The notes under the pieces were generated by a model, which saw only the letters and a program-made list of their open reading frames with translations, searched no databases and was not told where the DNA came from. From positions 5,001 through 69,000 of the forward strand of contig NZ_MKKY01000091.1 in assembly GCF_002091955.1 (NCBI RefSeq): a DNA stretch of 64,000 nucleotides. Direction: 5' to 3'. Origin of the DNA: Rhodococcus sp. 1168 (GTDB lineage Bacteria > Actinomycetota > Actinomycetes > Mycobacteriales > Mycobacteriaceae). The position numbers were made by a program, and so were the translations under genes. Shown here piece by piece: positions 47,486-55,296 of the stretch; position 1 is the first letter of the stretch, and each line of letters starts with the position of its first letter.

Positions 47486-47649
47486 GAGATTGCCTCCAGA
47501 AATCGAAACGGCATATCACGGCGTGCGATGTTGCCAGAAATACGAACTTAGACGACAGCTGTCACCTATGTAGTGCAGGTAATCGAACAGTAACGCGAGG
47601 GTCGAGCGTACGGCGTCGTTTCCGTCTGCCATATTCTCTTGTGCGTCGC

Positions 47650-48738
47650 TCAGACACGCAACGTTCTGGCGACGACGGTCTCGGAGAACTCGCTCGTCGA
47701 TGCCCTACCGCCGAGATCTGCCGTAGCTACACCAGAGGCGAGGGTGCCCTCTACCGCGTGACGGATGCGATTGGCAGCATGACGAAGCCGATTGTCACCG
47801 CTGTGATCACCGAGCCAGTCGAGCAGCATCGCGGACGAAAGAAACAGTGCGGTCGGATTCGCACGGTTCTTGCCCGCGATGTCCGGAGCCGAGCCGTGGG
47901 CTGCTTGGGCCATCGCTTTGGACTCCGAAGAGTTGAGTGACGGCGCCATTCCCAGCGACCCGGACAGTTCTCCGGCAAGATCGGAGAGGATGTCACCGAA
48001 CATGTTCTCGGCGACGATCACGTCGAAATCGCCACCCCGCCTGACGAGATGAGCGGCCAGGGCGTCGATGTGTTCCTCGTCTACGGTGACATCCGGGAAG
48101 TCGTCGGCGACGGTTCGGCAGGCATCGCGAAACAGACCCGTCGTCATCGACAGAACATTCGTCTTGTGCACGATGGTGACGTGCTTGCGGCGCGTGCGCG
48201 CCAACGCGAAAGCCTCGCGCGCAATCCGTTCGCAGGCGGTACGGGTGAAGACTCCGACGGCGAGTGCAACGTCGGGTGTCGGCATGAACTCCCCGCTACC
48301 GAGGAACATGTTTCGGTCGGCGTAGAAGCCTTCGGTATTTTCGCGGACAACAACGAGGTCCATCTCCGGTGACGGTGCCCGAACGTCCGGGTACGCACGC
48401 GCAGGACGGATATTGGCGAACAGATCGAACTTTTTGCGGACGACGCCCCCGGGCGTGAGTTGCGAACGAAAAGGCTCGGGATACGACGCACTGTCGTGCG
48501 GCCCGAGAATCCACGATTCCAGTGTCGCCAACTCGTCGAGCGTCGAGTCCGGGATCGGTGTCCCGTGCGAGTCGATCGCTTCACGGCCGAGAGGTAGTTC
48601 GACCCACTCGACCCGCAGCGAAGTCTCCGCGCCCACTGCGGCGTCGACGACGCGCATCGCGGCAGGCACGATCTCGTGGCCGATCCCGTCGCCGAGCATC
48701 GACCCGATTCGCAGTGTCCGAGCCTCTTCGTGCGCCAT
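47650..48738 (-). CDS. isocitrate/isopropylmalate dehydrogenase family enzyme
   Basis: A 362-residue NAD(P)-dependent beta-decarboxylating dehydrogenase. It has LGDGIGHEIVPAAM near the start, the substrate loop VVVRENTEGFYADRN near residue 130, the catalytic lysine in VHKTNVL near 190, and metal aspartates in NMFGDILSDLAGEL. The C-terminal AAHGSAPDIAGKN is the nucleotide loop. Candidates are 3-isopropylmalate, tartrate or homoisocitrate-like substrates; the loop YADRN fits no single one securely. Start uncertain: ATG at 48738 or four codons earlier. Divergent from the 2H protein gene over a palindrome. Confidence 0.85.
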   Translation of the reverse strand: MAHEEARTLRIGSMLGDGIGHEIVPAAMRVVDAAVGAETSLRVEWVELPLGREAIDSHGTPIPDSTLDELATLESWILGPHDSASYPEPFRSQLTPGGVVRKKFDLFANIRPARAYPDVRAPSPEMDLVVVRENTEGFYADRNMFLGSGEFMPTPDVALAVGVFTRTACERIAREAFALARTRRKHVTIVHKTNVLSMTTGLFRDACRTVADDFPDVTVDEEHIDALAAHLVRRGGDFDVIVAENMFGDILSDLAGELSGSLGMAPSLNSSESKAMAQAAHGSAPDIAGKNRANPTALFLSSAMLLDWLGDHSGDNRLRHAANRIRHAVEGTLASGVATADLGGRASTSEFSETVVARTLRV

Positions 48739-48757
48739 GTGAGACATCATGACTCAC
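48739..48757. promoter_or_regulatory. palindrome between two divergent start codons
   Basis: GTGAGACATCATGACTCAC is a 19-base inverted repeat around a central C with one mismatched position pair (A/A). It fills almost exactly the 20 bases between the dehydrogenase ATG (48738) and the 2H-protein ATG (48759). It looks like an operator for a dimeric regulator controlling one or both genes. If the dehydrogenase started at 48750 the site would lie inside its coding region. Confidence 0.5.
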
Positions 48758-48758
48758 T

Positions 48759-49283
48759 ATGGTCCAGTCATTGGAATTGCTCCTCGACGACACGCTCGAC
48801 GCTGCTGTCAGGCGGGAATGGCAACTGTTGCTCGACGCAGACCTACCCAGCCAAGGTAGGCACAAGGGCATCTCGAATCGTCCACACATCACGTTGTCCG
48901 TTGCCGACGAGATGAACGAGTTCGACACCCAGGTGCACGACGTTTACCTGAAGATCGACATGCCCGTCAGACTGGGTGCATTCGTTATCTTCCGAGGCAA
49001 ACACGCGACGTTGGCTCGGTTGGTCGTGCCCTCGAGGAGACTCCTCGATCTTCATGCGCGCACCTCCGAGGTGATCGGCGACGCGGACGGTTCTCGTTCG
49101 CATACCGCACCCGGAAAATGGACCCCACACGTCACGCTCGCACGACGCATGACTCGCGTCGAACTGGCCGAGGCGCTGCTTCGTCTCGATTCTGCGCAGC
49201 CCGATCTTGTCGGCACCACCTCGGCGTTGAGAAGATGGGACGGCGAAGAGAAGCGCGAATGGATCGTCCGTCAGAACCGGTAG
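48759..49283 (+). CDS. 2'-5' RNA ligase family (2H phosphoesterase) protein
   Basis: A 174-residue protein with the two HxT motifs of the 2H superfamily: RPHITLSVAD near residues 41-50 and WTPHVTLARR near 123-132. Members open cyclic phosphates or join RNA 2'-5' bonds; many bacterial ones have no known substrate. Start ATG at 48759; no clear Shine-Dalgarno. Its stop overlaps the 3' end of a small opposite-strand frame. Confidence 0.82.
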   Translation: MVQSLELLLDDTLDAAVRREWQLLLDADLPSQGRHKGISNRPHITLSVADEMNEFDTQVHDVYLKIDMPVRLGAFVIFRGKHATLARLVVPSRRLLDLHARTSEVIGDADGSRSHTAPGKWTPHVTLARRMTRVELAEALLRLDSAQPDLVGTTSALRRWDGEEKREWIVRQNR

Positions 49284-49387
49284 TCACCGAATTGGCTCTC
49301 CTCCCGGTGTGTGTCGGGAGAGTATCCGAGGGATATCGCCCCGTGAATTACCGCCAGAACAGCCAGGATGAGCAGTGTGATGGTCAT
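49271..49387 (-). CDS. possible small single-span membrane protein
   Basis: A 38-residue frame, too short for most callers. It has a hydrophobic N-terminal helix (MTITLLILAVLAVIHGAISL) and a polar tail (SPDTHREESQFGDYRF) that reads as normal coding sequence. The frame stays open further upstream, through IAWQQAYR, to a TTG near 49420, so the protein may be about 50 residues with an amphipathic N-terminus. The ribosome site is weak. It fills the gap before the GlxA-type gene and overlaps the 2H gene's 3' end by 13 bases. No family recognised. Confidence 0.45.
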   Translation of the reverse strand: MTITLLILAVLAVIHGAISLGYSPDTHREESQFGDYRF

Positions 49388-49469
49388 GCGGTAAGCCTGC
49401 TGCCAGGCGATCTCGCGCAACAGTGGCGGTTATGACACGTTACCTCGTTTTTCTGCCATACTTGATTTT

Positions 49470-50468
49470 GTGCTGAAACGAGTAGTCGTGCCACTCCTGC
49501 CGCTGACCGAGCAGTTCCAACTCGGAGTGGCGTGCGAGGTCTTCGGCTTCGACAGATCCGACGAGGGTCTACCTACTTACGACTTCTCGATCATCGCCGG
49601 TGTAGCCGAACCTATCCGGACCCGTTTCGGCTTCACCATCGACGTTGCCCATGACCTGTCACAGCTGGATGAGGCCGATTTGATCGTCGTTCCGGCTGGG
49701 GGCACATACTCGTCGGAGGACGGCAGCTACCTGTGCACCAGCGAGTACGACGCCTCGATCGAGCCGCTGCTCGTCAAATTGCGTGCCGCGGTCGCACGCG
49801 GCGCCAGCGTCGCCAGCCTGTGCAACGGCGCATTCGTGCTCGGCAAGGCTGGACTTCTCGACGGACGAAGATGTACGACGCATTGGCGCAACTCGGCCAG
49901 GCTTGCCGCCGAGTATCCACTTGCCGAGGTCGACCGCGACGTTCTCTATGTGGGCGACGGCAATGTTTTCACCAGCGCAGGCATCGCAGCCGGAATCGAC
50001 TTGTGCCTGCACATCGTTCGCAAAGAGCAGGGCAGCAAGGTTGCCAACGGGATAGCTCGCCGCATGGTCGTACCACCGCACCGTGACGGCGGGCAGGCCC
50101 AGTTCGTCACCACTCCGCTCCCCACCACCGAGACCGAAACGCTTGCTCCGCTGCTGGACTGGATGACGGAGAACCTCGGCGACGACCTATCGGTGCAAAC
50201 ACTGTCTGCGCGGGTCAACATGTCCGCCCGGACTTTCGCGCGCCGGTTTCAAGCCGAGACCGGGACCACTCCCGCCCGGTGGCTCAGCGACCAGCGCGTT
50301 CTCGCAGCGCAGCACCTACTCGAAGATTCGGATCTGTCGATCGACGTAATCTCCGAACGTGTCGGGTTCGGCAACGCAGCGGTGATGCGTCAGCATTTCG
50401 TGCGTGTACGGTGCACGACACCCAATTCTTATCGGCGAACGTTCCGCGCATCACCGCAACCGGCTTGA
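49470..50468 (+). CDS. GlxA family transcriptional regulator (DJ-1/PfpI plus AraC)
   Basis: A 332-residue regulator. Residues about 1-190 form a DJ-1/PfpI-like domain, with the nucleophile elbow SLCNGAFVLGKAGLLDG near 117-133. This domain senses a ligand in GlxA-type proteins. Residues about 225-325 are an AraC helix-turn-helix pair, with LSVQTLSARVNMSARTFARRF and LSIDVISERVGFGNAAVMRQHF. GTG start. Nothing adjacent shows a clear target. It is followed after 92 bases by thioredoxin on the same strand. Effector unknown. Confidence 0.9.
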   Translation: MLKRVVVPLLPLTEQFQLGVACEVFGFDRSDEGLPTYDFSIIAGVAEPIRTRFGFTIDVAHDLSQLDEADLIVVPAGGTYSSEDGSYLCTSEYDASIEPLLVKLRAAVARGASVASLCNGAFVLGKAGLLDGRRCTTHWRNSARLAAEYPLAEVDRDVLYVGDGNVFTSAGIAAGIDLCLHIVRKEQGSKVANGIARRMVVPPHRDGGQAQFVTTPLPTTETETLAPLLDWMTENLGDDLSVQTLSARVNMSARTFARRFQAETGTTPARWLSDQRVLAAQHLLEDSDLSIDVISERVGFGNAAVMRQHFVRVRCTTPNSYRRTFRASPQPA

Positions 50469-50560
50469 CTTTTGGGCGCAGCCTGCGGGGTCGGGAAGCT
50501 TTCGGCACAGTGTTGCGTTGAGGGACTTTAGAGAACGAAAAAACCGATGAGAGGGCAGGC

Positions 50561-50938
50561 GTGGCTACACAGACATTGACTCAGCAAAACTTCGACGACA
50601 TCGTCGGAGGCAACGATGTGGTCCTCGTCGACTTCTGGGCGTCCTGGTGCGGCCCGTGTCGCCAGTTCGCACCGACATTCGAAAAGTCCTCCGAGGAGCA
50701 CCCAGACGTGGTGCATGCCAAGGTCGATACGGAAGCAGAGCAGGGACTCGCCGCCGCTGCCAACATCAAGTCGATTCCCACGATCATGGCGTTCCGCGAG
50801 GGAATTCTCGTGTTCGCGCAGCCGGGCGCACTGCCTGCGGCAGCACTGGAAGATCTGGTAGTACAGATCAAGGCACTCGACATGGACGTGGTGAAGGCAC
50901 AGATCGAAGAGCAGAAAGCCGACGCTCCAGCCGAATAA
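50561..50938 (+). CDS. thioredoxin
   Basis: A 125-residue cytoplasmic disulphide reductase. The active site is WASWCGPCR (Cys33 and Cys36 by count) and the conserved cis-proline lies in SIPTIMAFRE near residue 75. The C-terminal extension of about 15 residues (KAQIEEQKADAPAE) is beyond the core fold. GTG start with GAGAGGG upstream. It stands alone, with a strong bidirectional hairpin downstream; trxB is not adjacent. Confidence 0.93.
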   Translation: MATQTLTQQNFDDIVGGNDVVLVDFWASWCGPCRQFAPTFEKSSEEHPDVVHAKVDTEAEQGLAAAANIKSIPTIMAFREGILVFAQPGALPAAALEDLVVQIKALDMDVVKAQIEEQKADAPAE

Positions 50939-50951
50939 TTCAGGCCTGAAC

Positions 50952-50993
50952 GAACAAGAAAGCCGGTCGCAGATGCGACCGGCTTTCTTGTTC
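50952..50993. terminator. bidirectional terminator of thioredoxin and polA
   Basis: GAACAAGAAAGCCGGTCGCA pairs with TGCGACCGGCTTTCTTGTTC around a two-base gap, an almost perfect 20-pair palindrome. Either strand reads a GC stem followed by TTTCTTG, so it can end both the thioredoxin and the convergent polA transcripts. Confidence 0.9.
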
Positions 50994-51012
50994 CCTGCAT
51001 GCAGGCGACGGT

Positions 51013-53754
51013 CTAGTGTGCAGCCTGGTCCCAGCTCGTTCCGGTGCCGACGGACACCTCGAGTGGAACGGAAAGCTCGATGGCCGAGGACATTTTGTCT
51101 CGAACCAAGTGCTCGATCTGCTCGCGCTCGGATTCGACGACTTCGAGGACCAATTCGTCGTGCACCTGCAACAACATTCGTGATCGGAGCCCCGATTCCG
51201 CCAAAGAGTTGTGAACGTCGATCATCGCCACCTTGATGATGTCCGCTGCTGTTCCCTGAATCGGCGCGTTCAGCGCAGCGCGCTCGGCAACCTCACGACG
51301 TTGACGGTTGTCGCTGTTGAGGTCGGGTAGGTAGCGCCTGCGGCCGTAGAGAGTCGAGGTGTATCCGACCTTTCGCGCCTCCTCGACGGCGTTTCGCAGG
51401 TAGTCCCGAACCCCACCGAATCTCGAGAAGTAGGCCTCCATCTGCGCTTTGGCCTCTTCTGTCGAAATCTTCAACTGCGCGGCCAAGCCGAAAGCACTAA
51501 GTCCGTAGGCAAGTCCGTAGGACATGGCCTTCACACGGCGGCGTAGTTCGGGGGTGACATCCTCGATGGGCACGCCGAACGCGCGCGAGCCTACGAAACT
51601 GTGCAGGTCTTCACCGGTGTTGAACGCCTCGATGAGGCCGGCGTCGCCGGACACGTGGGCCATGATTCGCATCTCGATCTGACTGTAGTCAGCGGTCAGG
51701 AGCGTGCTGTACCCCTCGCCCACGACGAAGCCGTCTCGGATGTGGCGTCCAGCCTCGTTTCGAACCGGAATGTTCTGCAGATTCGGGTCGGTGGACGACA
51801 ACCGGCCGGTGGCTGCCACGGTCTGATTGAACGTGGTGTGGATTCGTCCGTCGTCGGCGATCGACTTGAGTAACCCGTCCACAGTGACCTTCATGCGTGT
51901 CGCATCACGGTGATCGAGCAGGAACTTCAAGAACGGATGCTGGGTTTTCTCGAACAACCCTTGCAGCGCATCGGCATCGGTGGTGTACCCGGTCTTGGTC
52001 TTTTTGGTCTTCGGCATTTCGAGTTCGTCGAACAGCACCACTTGCAGCTGTTTCGGAGAGCCGAGATTGATCTGCTTGCCGATGACTTCGTAGGCAGCGT
52101 TGGCGGCTTCGCTCACCTTGTCGGCGAACTGGCTCTGCAGCTCACCCAGATGCGTTTCGTCGACCGCGATGCCGGTCGCCTCGAGGTCCGCAAGCAAGGA
52201 CAGAAGCGGTAATTCCATCTCCGAAAGCAATGAACTCGATTCGATCGCCGCCAACTCGTCGTCCAGTGCGGCAGCAAGATCCAGAATTGCTTGCGCCCGC
52301 AGTATCTCGCCCTCTGCGACAGCAGCTTCCGCGACGTCCTCGGTATCGAGCAGTGAAAGCTGGCCTTCGACGGAATCCTCGACGCGCAGTTCACGCTTGA
52401 GATACCGCAGCGACAGGTCGTCGAGGTTGAACGTCCGTTGACCCGGGCGGACAAGGTACGCGGCAAGTGCAGTGTCGCTGGTCAAGCCGCCTAAGGTCCA
52501 ACCGCGACCACGCAACGCGTGGATTGCCCATTTTGCTTCGTGGAGCGCTTTCGGTTGACCGGCATCGGCCAACCATGCCGCCAGCGCCTGCTCGTCCGAT
52601 GAATCCAAAGAGCTGGTATCGACGAAGCCACCTTCGCCGTCGGATGCGGCAATCGCGATCGACAGCGCATCACTGTCGAACGGTCGTCTCGGGCCGACGA
52701 CCGAGAGGCCGTGACGCTCCCCCGTGGAGGCATGAGTCGCGAGCCACTGTGCGAGCTCACCCCCCGGGACGGCGCCACCACGTACGTCGAAGCCTTCCTC
52801 GGCTTCGGGTTCTGTGGAGGACAGTGTGTCGAACAACCGATCGCGCAACACTCGAAACTCGAGATCGTCGAACAGCGCATGGATCTTCTCGCGATCCCAC
52901 GGCGCCAGCTCCAACTGATCCGGCGCGTACGGAAGTGGAACGTCACGCACCATCTCGGTGAGTTCGCGGTTGAGTACCACGCCGGACAGGTTGGCTCGCA
53001 GCGAGTCACCCACCTTGCCCTTGACCTTGTCGACGTTGTTGACGAGCTCTTCCAGTGAGCCGTACTCGACGATCCACTTGGTAGCCGTCTTCTCGCCGAC
53101 ACCGGGGATGCCGGGCAGGTTGTCGCTCGGGTCTCCACGCAACGCAGCGAAATCCGGGTACTGCGCCGGCGTGAGGCCGTACTTGGTGGTGACCTCTTCC
53201 GGGGTGAACCGAGTGAGCTCGGAGACACCCTTCTTCGGATACAACACAGTGACGTTGTCGGTGACGAGTTGCAGAGCGTCTCGGTCCCCCGTCACCACGA
53301 GAATCCGATAGCCCAGTGCTTCGGCTTGCGTCACCAATGTCGCGATGATGTCGTCGGCTTCGAAGCCGGCTTCGGCCATCACCGGGATGCCCATGGCACC
53401 GAGGACGTCCTTGGTGATGTCCACCTGACCGGCGAACTCGTCCGGCGTCTTACTTCGGTTCGCCTTGTAGGCAGGGAACCGCTCAGCCCGGAACGTTTGC
53501 CGAGACACATCGAACGCCGCCGCGATATGCGTCGGCTTTTCGTCTCGAAGCAGGTTGATCAGCATGGAGGTGAACCCGTACACCGCGTTGGTGGTCTGGC
53601 CGCTGGTGGTCTTGAAGTTGTCCACAGGCAGCGCGAAGAACGCGCGAAAGGCGATGGAATGACCGTCGATCAGCAACAGCGTCGGCTGCTCACCGTCGGC
53701 GGAACTGCCGGTCGAGGGTTTCGATGCTGCGCTGTGCTCGGTTATGGGGCTCAC
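51013..53754 (-). CDS. polA: DNA polymerase I
   Basis: Pol I fills gaps in repair and removes RNA primers. The 913-residue protein has a 5'-3' exonuclease domain (about 28-320; LLIDGHSIAFRAFFA, GDPSDNLPGIPGVGEKTA). The 3'-5' exonuclease-like region (about 340-520) lacks the acidic metal ligands. The polymerase domain (about 540-913) has motif A DYSQIEMRIMAHVSGD, motif B RRRVKAMSYGLAYGLS and motif C QVHDELVLEV. Lack of proofreading residues is known for mycobacterial PolA. GTG at 53754 is the chosen start; an upstream frame to 53880 looks non-coding. Confidence 0.96.
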   Translation of the reverse strand: MSPITEHSAASKPSTGSSADGEQPTLLLIDGHSIAFRAFFALPVDNFKTTSGQTTNAVYGFTSMLINLLRDEKPTHIAAAFDVSRQTFRAERFPAYKANRSKTPDEFAGQVDITKDVLGAMGIPVMAEAGFEADDIIATLVTQAEALGYRILVVTGDRDALQLVTDNVTVLYPKKGVSELTRFTPEEVTTKYGLTPAQYPDFAALRGDPSDNLPGIPGVGEKTATKWIVEYGSLEELVNNVDKVKGKVGDSLRANLSGVVLNRELTEMVRDVPLPYAPDQLELAPWDREKIHALFDDLEFRVLRDRLFDTLSSTEPEAEEGFDVRGGAVPGGELAQWLATHASTGERHGLSVVGPRRPFDSDALSIAIAASDGEGGFVDTSSLDSSDEQALAAWLADAGQPKALHEAKWAIHALRGRGWTLGGLTSDTALAAYLVRPGQRTFNLDDLSLRYLKRELRVEDSVEGQLSLLDTEDVAEAAVAEGEILRAQAILDLAAALDDELAAIESSSLLSEMELPLLSLLADLEATGIAVDETHLGELQSQFADKVSEAANAAYEVIGKQINLGSPKQLQVVLFDELEMPKTKKTKTGYTTDADALQGLFEKTQHPFLKFLLDHRDATRMKVTVDGLLKSIADDGRIHTTFNQTVAATGRLSSTDPNLQNIPVRNEAGRHIRDGFVVGEGYSTLLTADYSQIEMRIMAHVSGDAGLIEAFNTGEDLHSFVGSRAFGVPIEDVTPELRRRVKAMSYGLAYGLSAFGLAAQLKISTEEAKAQMEAYFSRFGGVRDYLRNAVEEARKVGYTSTLYGRRRYLPDLNSDNRQRREVAERAALNAPIQGTAADIIKVAMIDVHNSLAESGLRSRMLLQVHDELVLEVVESEREQIEHLVRDKMSSAIELSVPLEVSVGTGTSWDQAAH

Positions 53755-53904
53755 GGTTGACCAGTCTAAGTAGACGCTCCGACACCGCGTCAGTGGATGC
53801 GACTCCCGGCCCGAACCACCGGCTCGTGACCTGACTGTGACCTGACGGGCATAAGTTTTACGTAGCCGTAGCCTGAGCACTCCACCGAAGCCGAAAACCC
53901 TCGC

Positions 53905-54516
53905 TTACGCCGTGTTGTCCAGAGTCTCGATGATGATGAGTGCCACGGCTTTCATCGTCGTTCGACGGTCCATCGCTGCGTGCTGAATCCACTTGAACGC
54001 CGCGGGCTCGGTCAGCGACTGAGACTCCATCAACTTGCCTTTCGCGCGCTCGACCAGCTTCCTCGTTTCGAGTCGCTCCTGCAGATCGACGATCTCGCTC
54101 TCCAGCGACGAGATCTCCGTGTATCGACTGGCCGCGAGTTCGACGGCAGGTATCAGATCGGCCTTCGAGAACGGCTTCACCAGATATGCCATGGCACCCG
54201 CATCGCGCGCCTTCTCGACGAGTTCTCGCTGACTGAACGCGGTCAGGATCACGACAGGTGCGATGCGTTTCTCGGCAATCTCCGACGCGGCGTCGATGCC
54301 GTCGCGGCGAGGCATCTTCACATCCATGATCACCAGATCCGGTCGGAGTTCGATGGCCAGATCCACCGCCCGTTGACCGTCGGCCGCCTCACCCACCACC
54401 TCATACCCTTCCTCGCGAAGCATTTCCACGAGGTCGAGGCGAATCAAAGATTCGTCCTCGGCAACTACGACACGAAGTGCGGGCTTGCCACTACCTTGCG
54501 CAACAGGAGCATTCAT
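53905..54516 (-). CDS. pdtaR: ANTAR response regulator
   Basis: A 203-residue two-component regulator. The receiver domain (about 15-130) has the acidic pair in AEDESLIRLD, the phosphorylated aspartate in DLVIMDVKMP and the lysine in YLVKPFSK. The ANTAR domain (about 145-203) has the coiled part and LVERAKGKLMESQSLTEPAAFKWIQ, which binds paired RNA hairpins to prevent termination. This matches PdtaR (Rv1626). Its kinase, PdtaS, is not in the window. The ATG at 54516 with GGAGACTGG upstream is used; an upstream frame to 54600 is unlikely. Confidence 0.92.
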   Translation of the reverse strand: MNAPVAQGSGKPALRVVVAEDESLIRLDLVEMLREEGYEVVGEAADGQRAVDLAIELRPDLVIMDVKMPRRDGIDAASEIAEKRIAPVVILTAFSQRELVEKARDAGAMAYLVKPFSKADLIPAVELAASRYTEISSLESEIVDLQERLETRKLVERAKGKLMESQSLTEPAAFKWIQHAAMDRRTTMKAVALIIIETLDNTA

Positions 54517-54636
54517 ACGTACCAGTCTCCTTCGACAGTCATCGCCCATCAGGGCTCTCGAGCCTTTGAAGGGTACCGGTGCAACACCCCCGCGGCGCAT
54601 CTTCTAGACTCGTCAATCGTTGCTTGAAGATGCCAG

Positions 54637-54713
54637 CCCTCGTATCCCAATTGGCAGAGGAAACGGATTCAAAACCCGTCCAGTGTGAGTTCGAGTCTCA
54701 CCGAGGGCACCAC
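54637..54713 (+). tRNA. tRNA with CAA anticodon (Leu by code), short variable loop, CCA encoded
   Basis: Acceptor stem GCCCTCG / CGAGGGC, discriminator A at 54710 and encoded CCA (54711-54713). The D arm has only three pairs (TCC/GGA) around CAATTGGCAGA. The anticodon stem is ACGGA / CCCGT with an A-C mismatch at its top, and the loop TTCAAAA gives anticodon CAA (54671-54673). The variable region is five bases (CCAGT). The T arm is GTGAG-TTCGAGT-CTCAC. CAA reads UUG leucine codons, but leucine tRNAs normally have a long variable arm; this one does not. A terminator follows. Confidence 0.85.
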
Positions 54714-54741
54714 GTGTACAGATCAAAAAGTGATTGTGAAC

Positions 54742-54766
54742 CGACACCCGCCAGGGTGTCGTGTTT
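54742..54766 (+). terminator. terminator after the tRNA
   Basis: CGACACCC, loop GCCA, GGGTGTCG, then TGTTT. An eight-pair stem with a short T-rich tail, 28 bases after the tRNA 3' end. Confidence 0.75.
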
Positions 54767-54804
54767 CGCCCCGGCGCCTTTCCCAGCATCGGGTGCCATA
54801 CCTG

Positions 54805-55296
54805 TTACCAGGATTCGATCGCGGCATGAGCGAGTTCGGCGGGCGCCGCTACGGCCCGAGCGTGACTCAGAGTCACTCCGATCGGAATGCTCGCGATCAG
54901 TACGAGAAGTACCAGTCGATAGCCCACCGCAAGTATCCGCCGGCGAGCGTGCCGGGTCGATCGAAGAGTGAGCACCAGCGCGACCACCAACGGGACCGCT
55001 CCGATATCGACGAGAATCGGAACCCGAAGTAGCGCACCGACAATCACCAGCAAATTGCCCAGATTCCAGCCGGCAAGCCGAATCCATGACATCTGCGACG
55101 TCGGGGCGGGGGCACCGGTTACCGTGTGGCCGACCGCGAGCGCGCATTGTGCGACACCGCCCACCAATACCGAGTAAGCCGCGAGCCAACTACCTCGCGC
55201 GAGGTCCAGTGGGCCCGTCACCGCAGCGACGAGCCCACCGGCGATGACGAAGCACACGCCGAGAAAGTAAGTGACGCGTAGCGCGTCGACCTTCAT
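54805..55296 (-). CDS. membrane protein coupled to the cupin/DUF2249 gene
   Basis: A 163-residue integral membrane protein with about five hydrophobic segments: VTYFLGVCFVIAGGLVAAV, SWLAAYSVLVGGVAQCALAV, LGNLLVIVGALLRVPI, GAVPLVVALVLTL and LVLLVLIASIPIGV. One cysteine is in the second segment. No family is recognised. The ATG overlaps the stop of the preceding gene as ATGA, so it is translationally coupled to the DUF2249 protein and should share its regulation. A longer reading frame extends into that gene and is rejected. A membrane partner of a nitric oxide or haem-related response is a guess from context. Confidence 0.78.
   Translation of the reverse strand: MKVDALRVTYFLGVCFVIAGGLVAAVTGPLDLARGSWLAAYSVLVGGVAQCALAVGHTVTGAPAPTSQMSWIRLAGWNLGNLLVIVGALLRVPILVDIGAVPLVVALVLTLRSTRHARRRILAVGYRLVLLVLIASIPIGVTLSHARAVAAPAELAHAAIESW

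Noticed and set aside
51013..53754. Loss of proofreading residues in polA as a novelty
   Set aside because: Already known for mycobacterial DNA polymerase I, so not new.
53755..53880. N-terminal extension of polA
   Set aside because: Arg/Ser-rich shadow composition; the GTG at 53754 gives the normal start.
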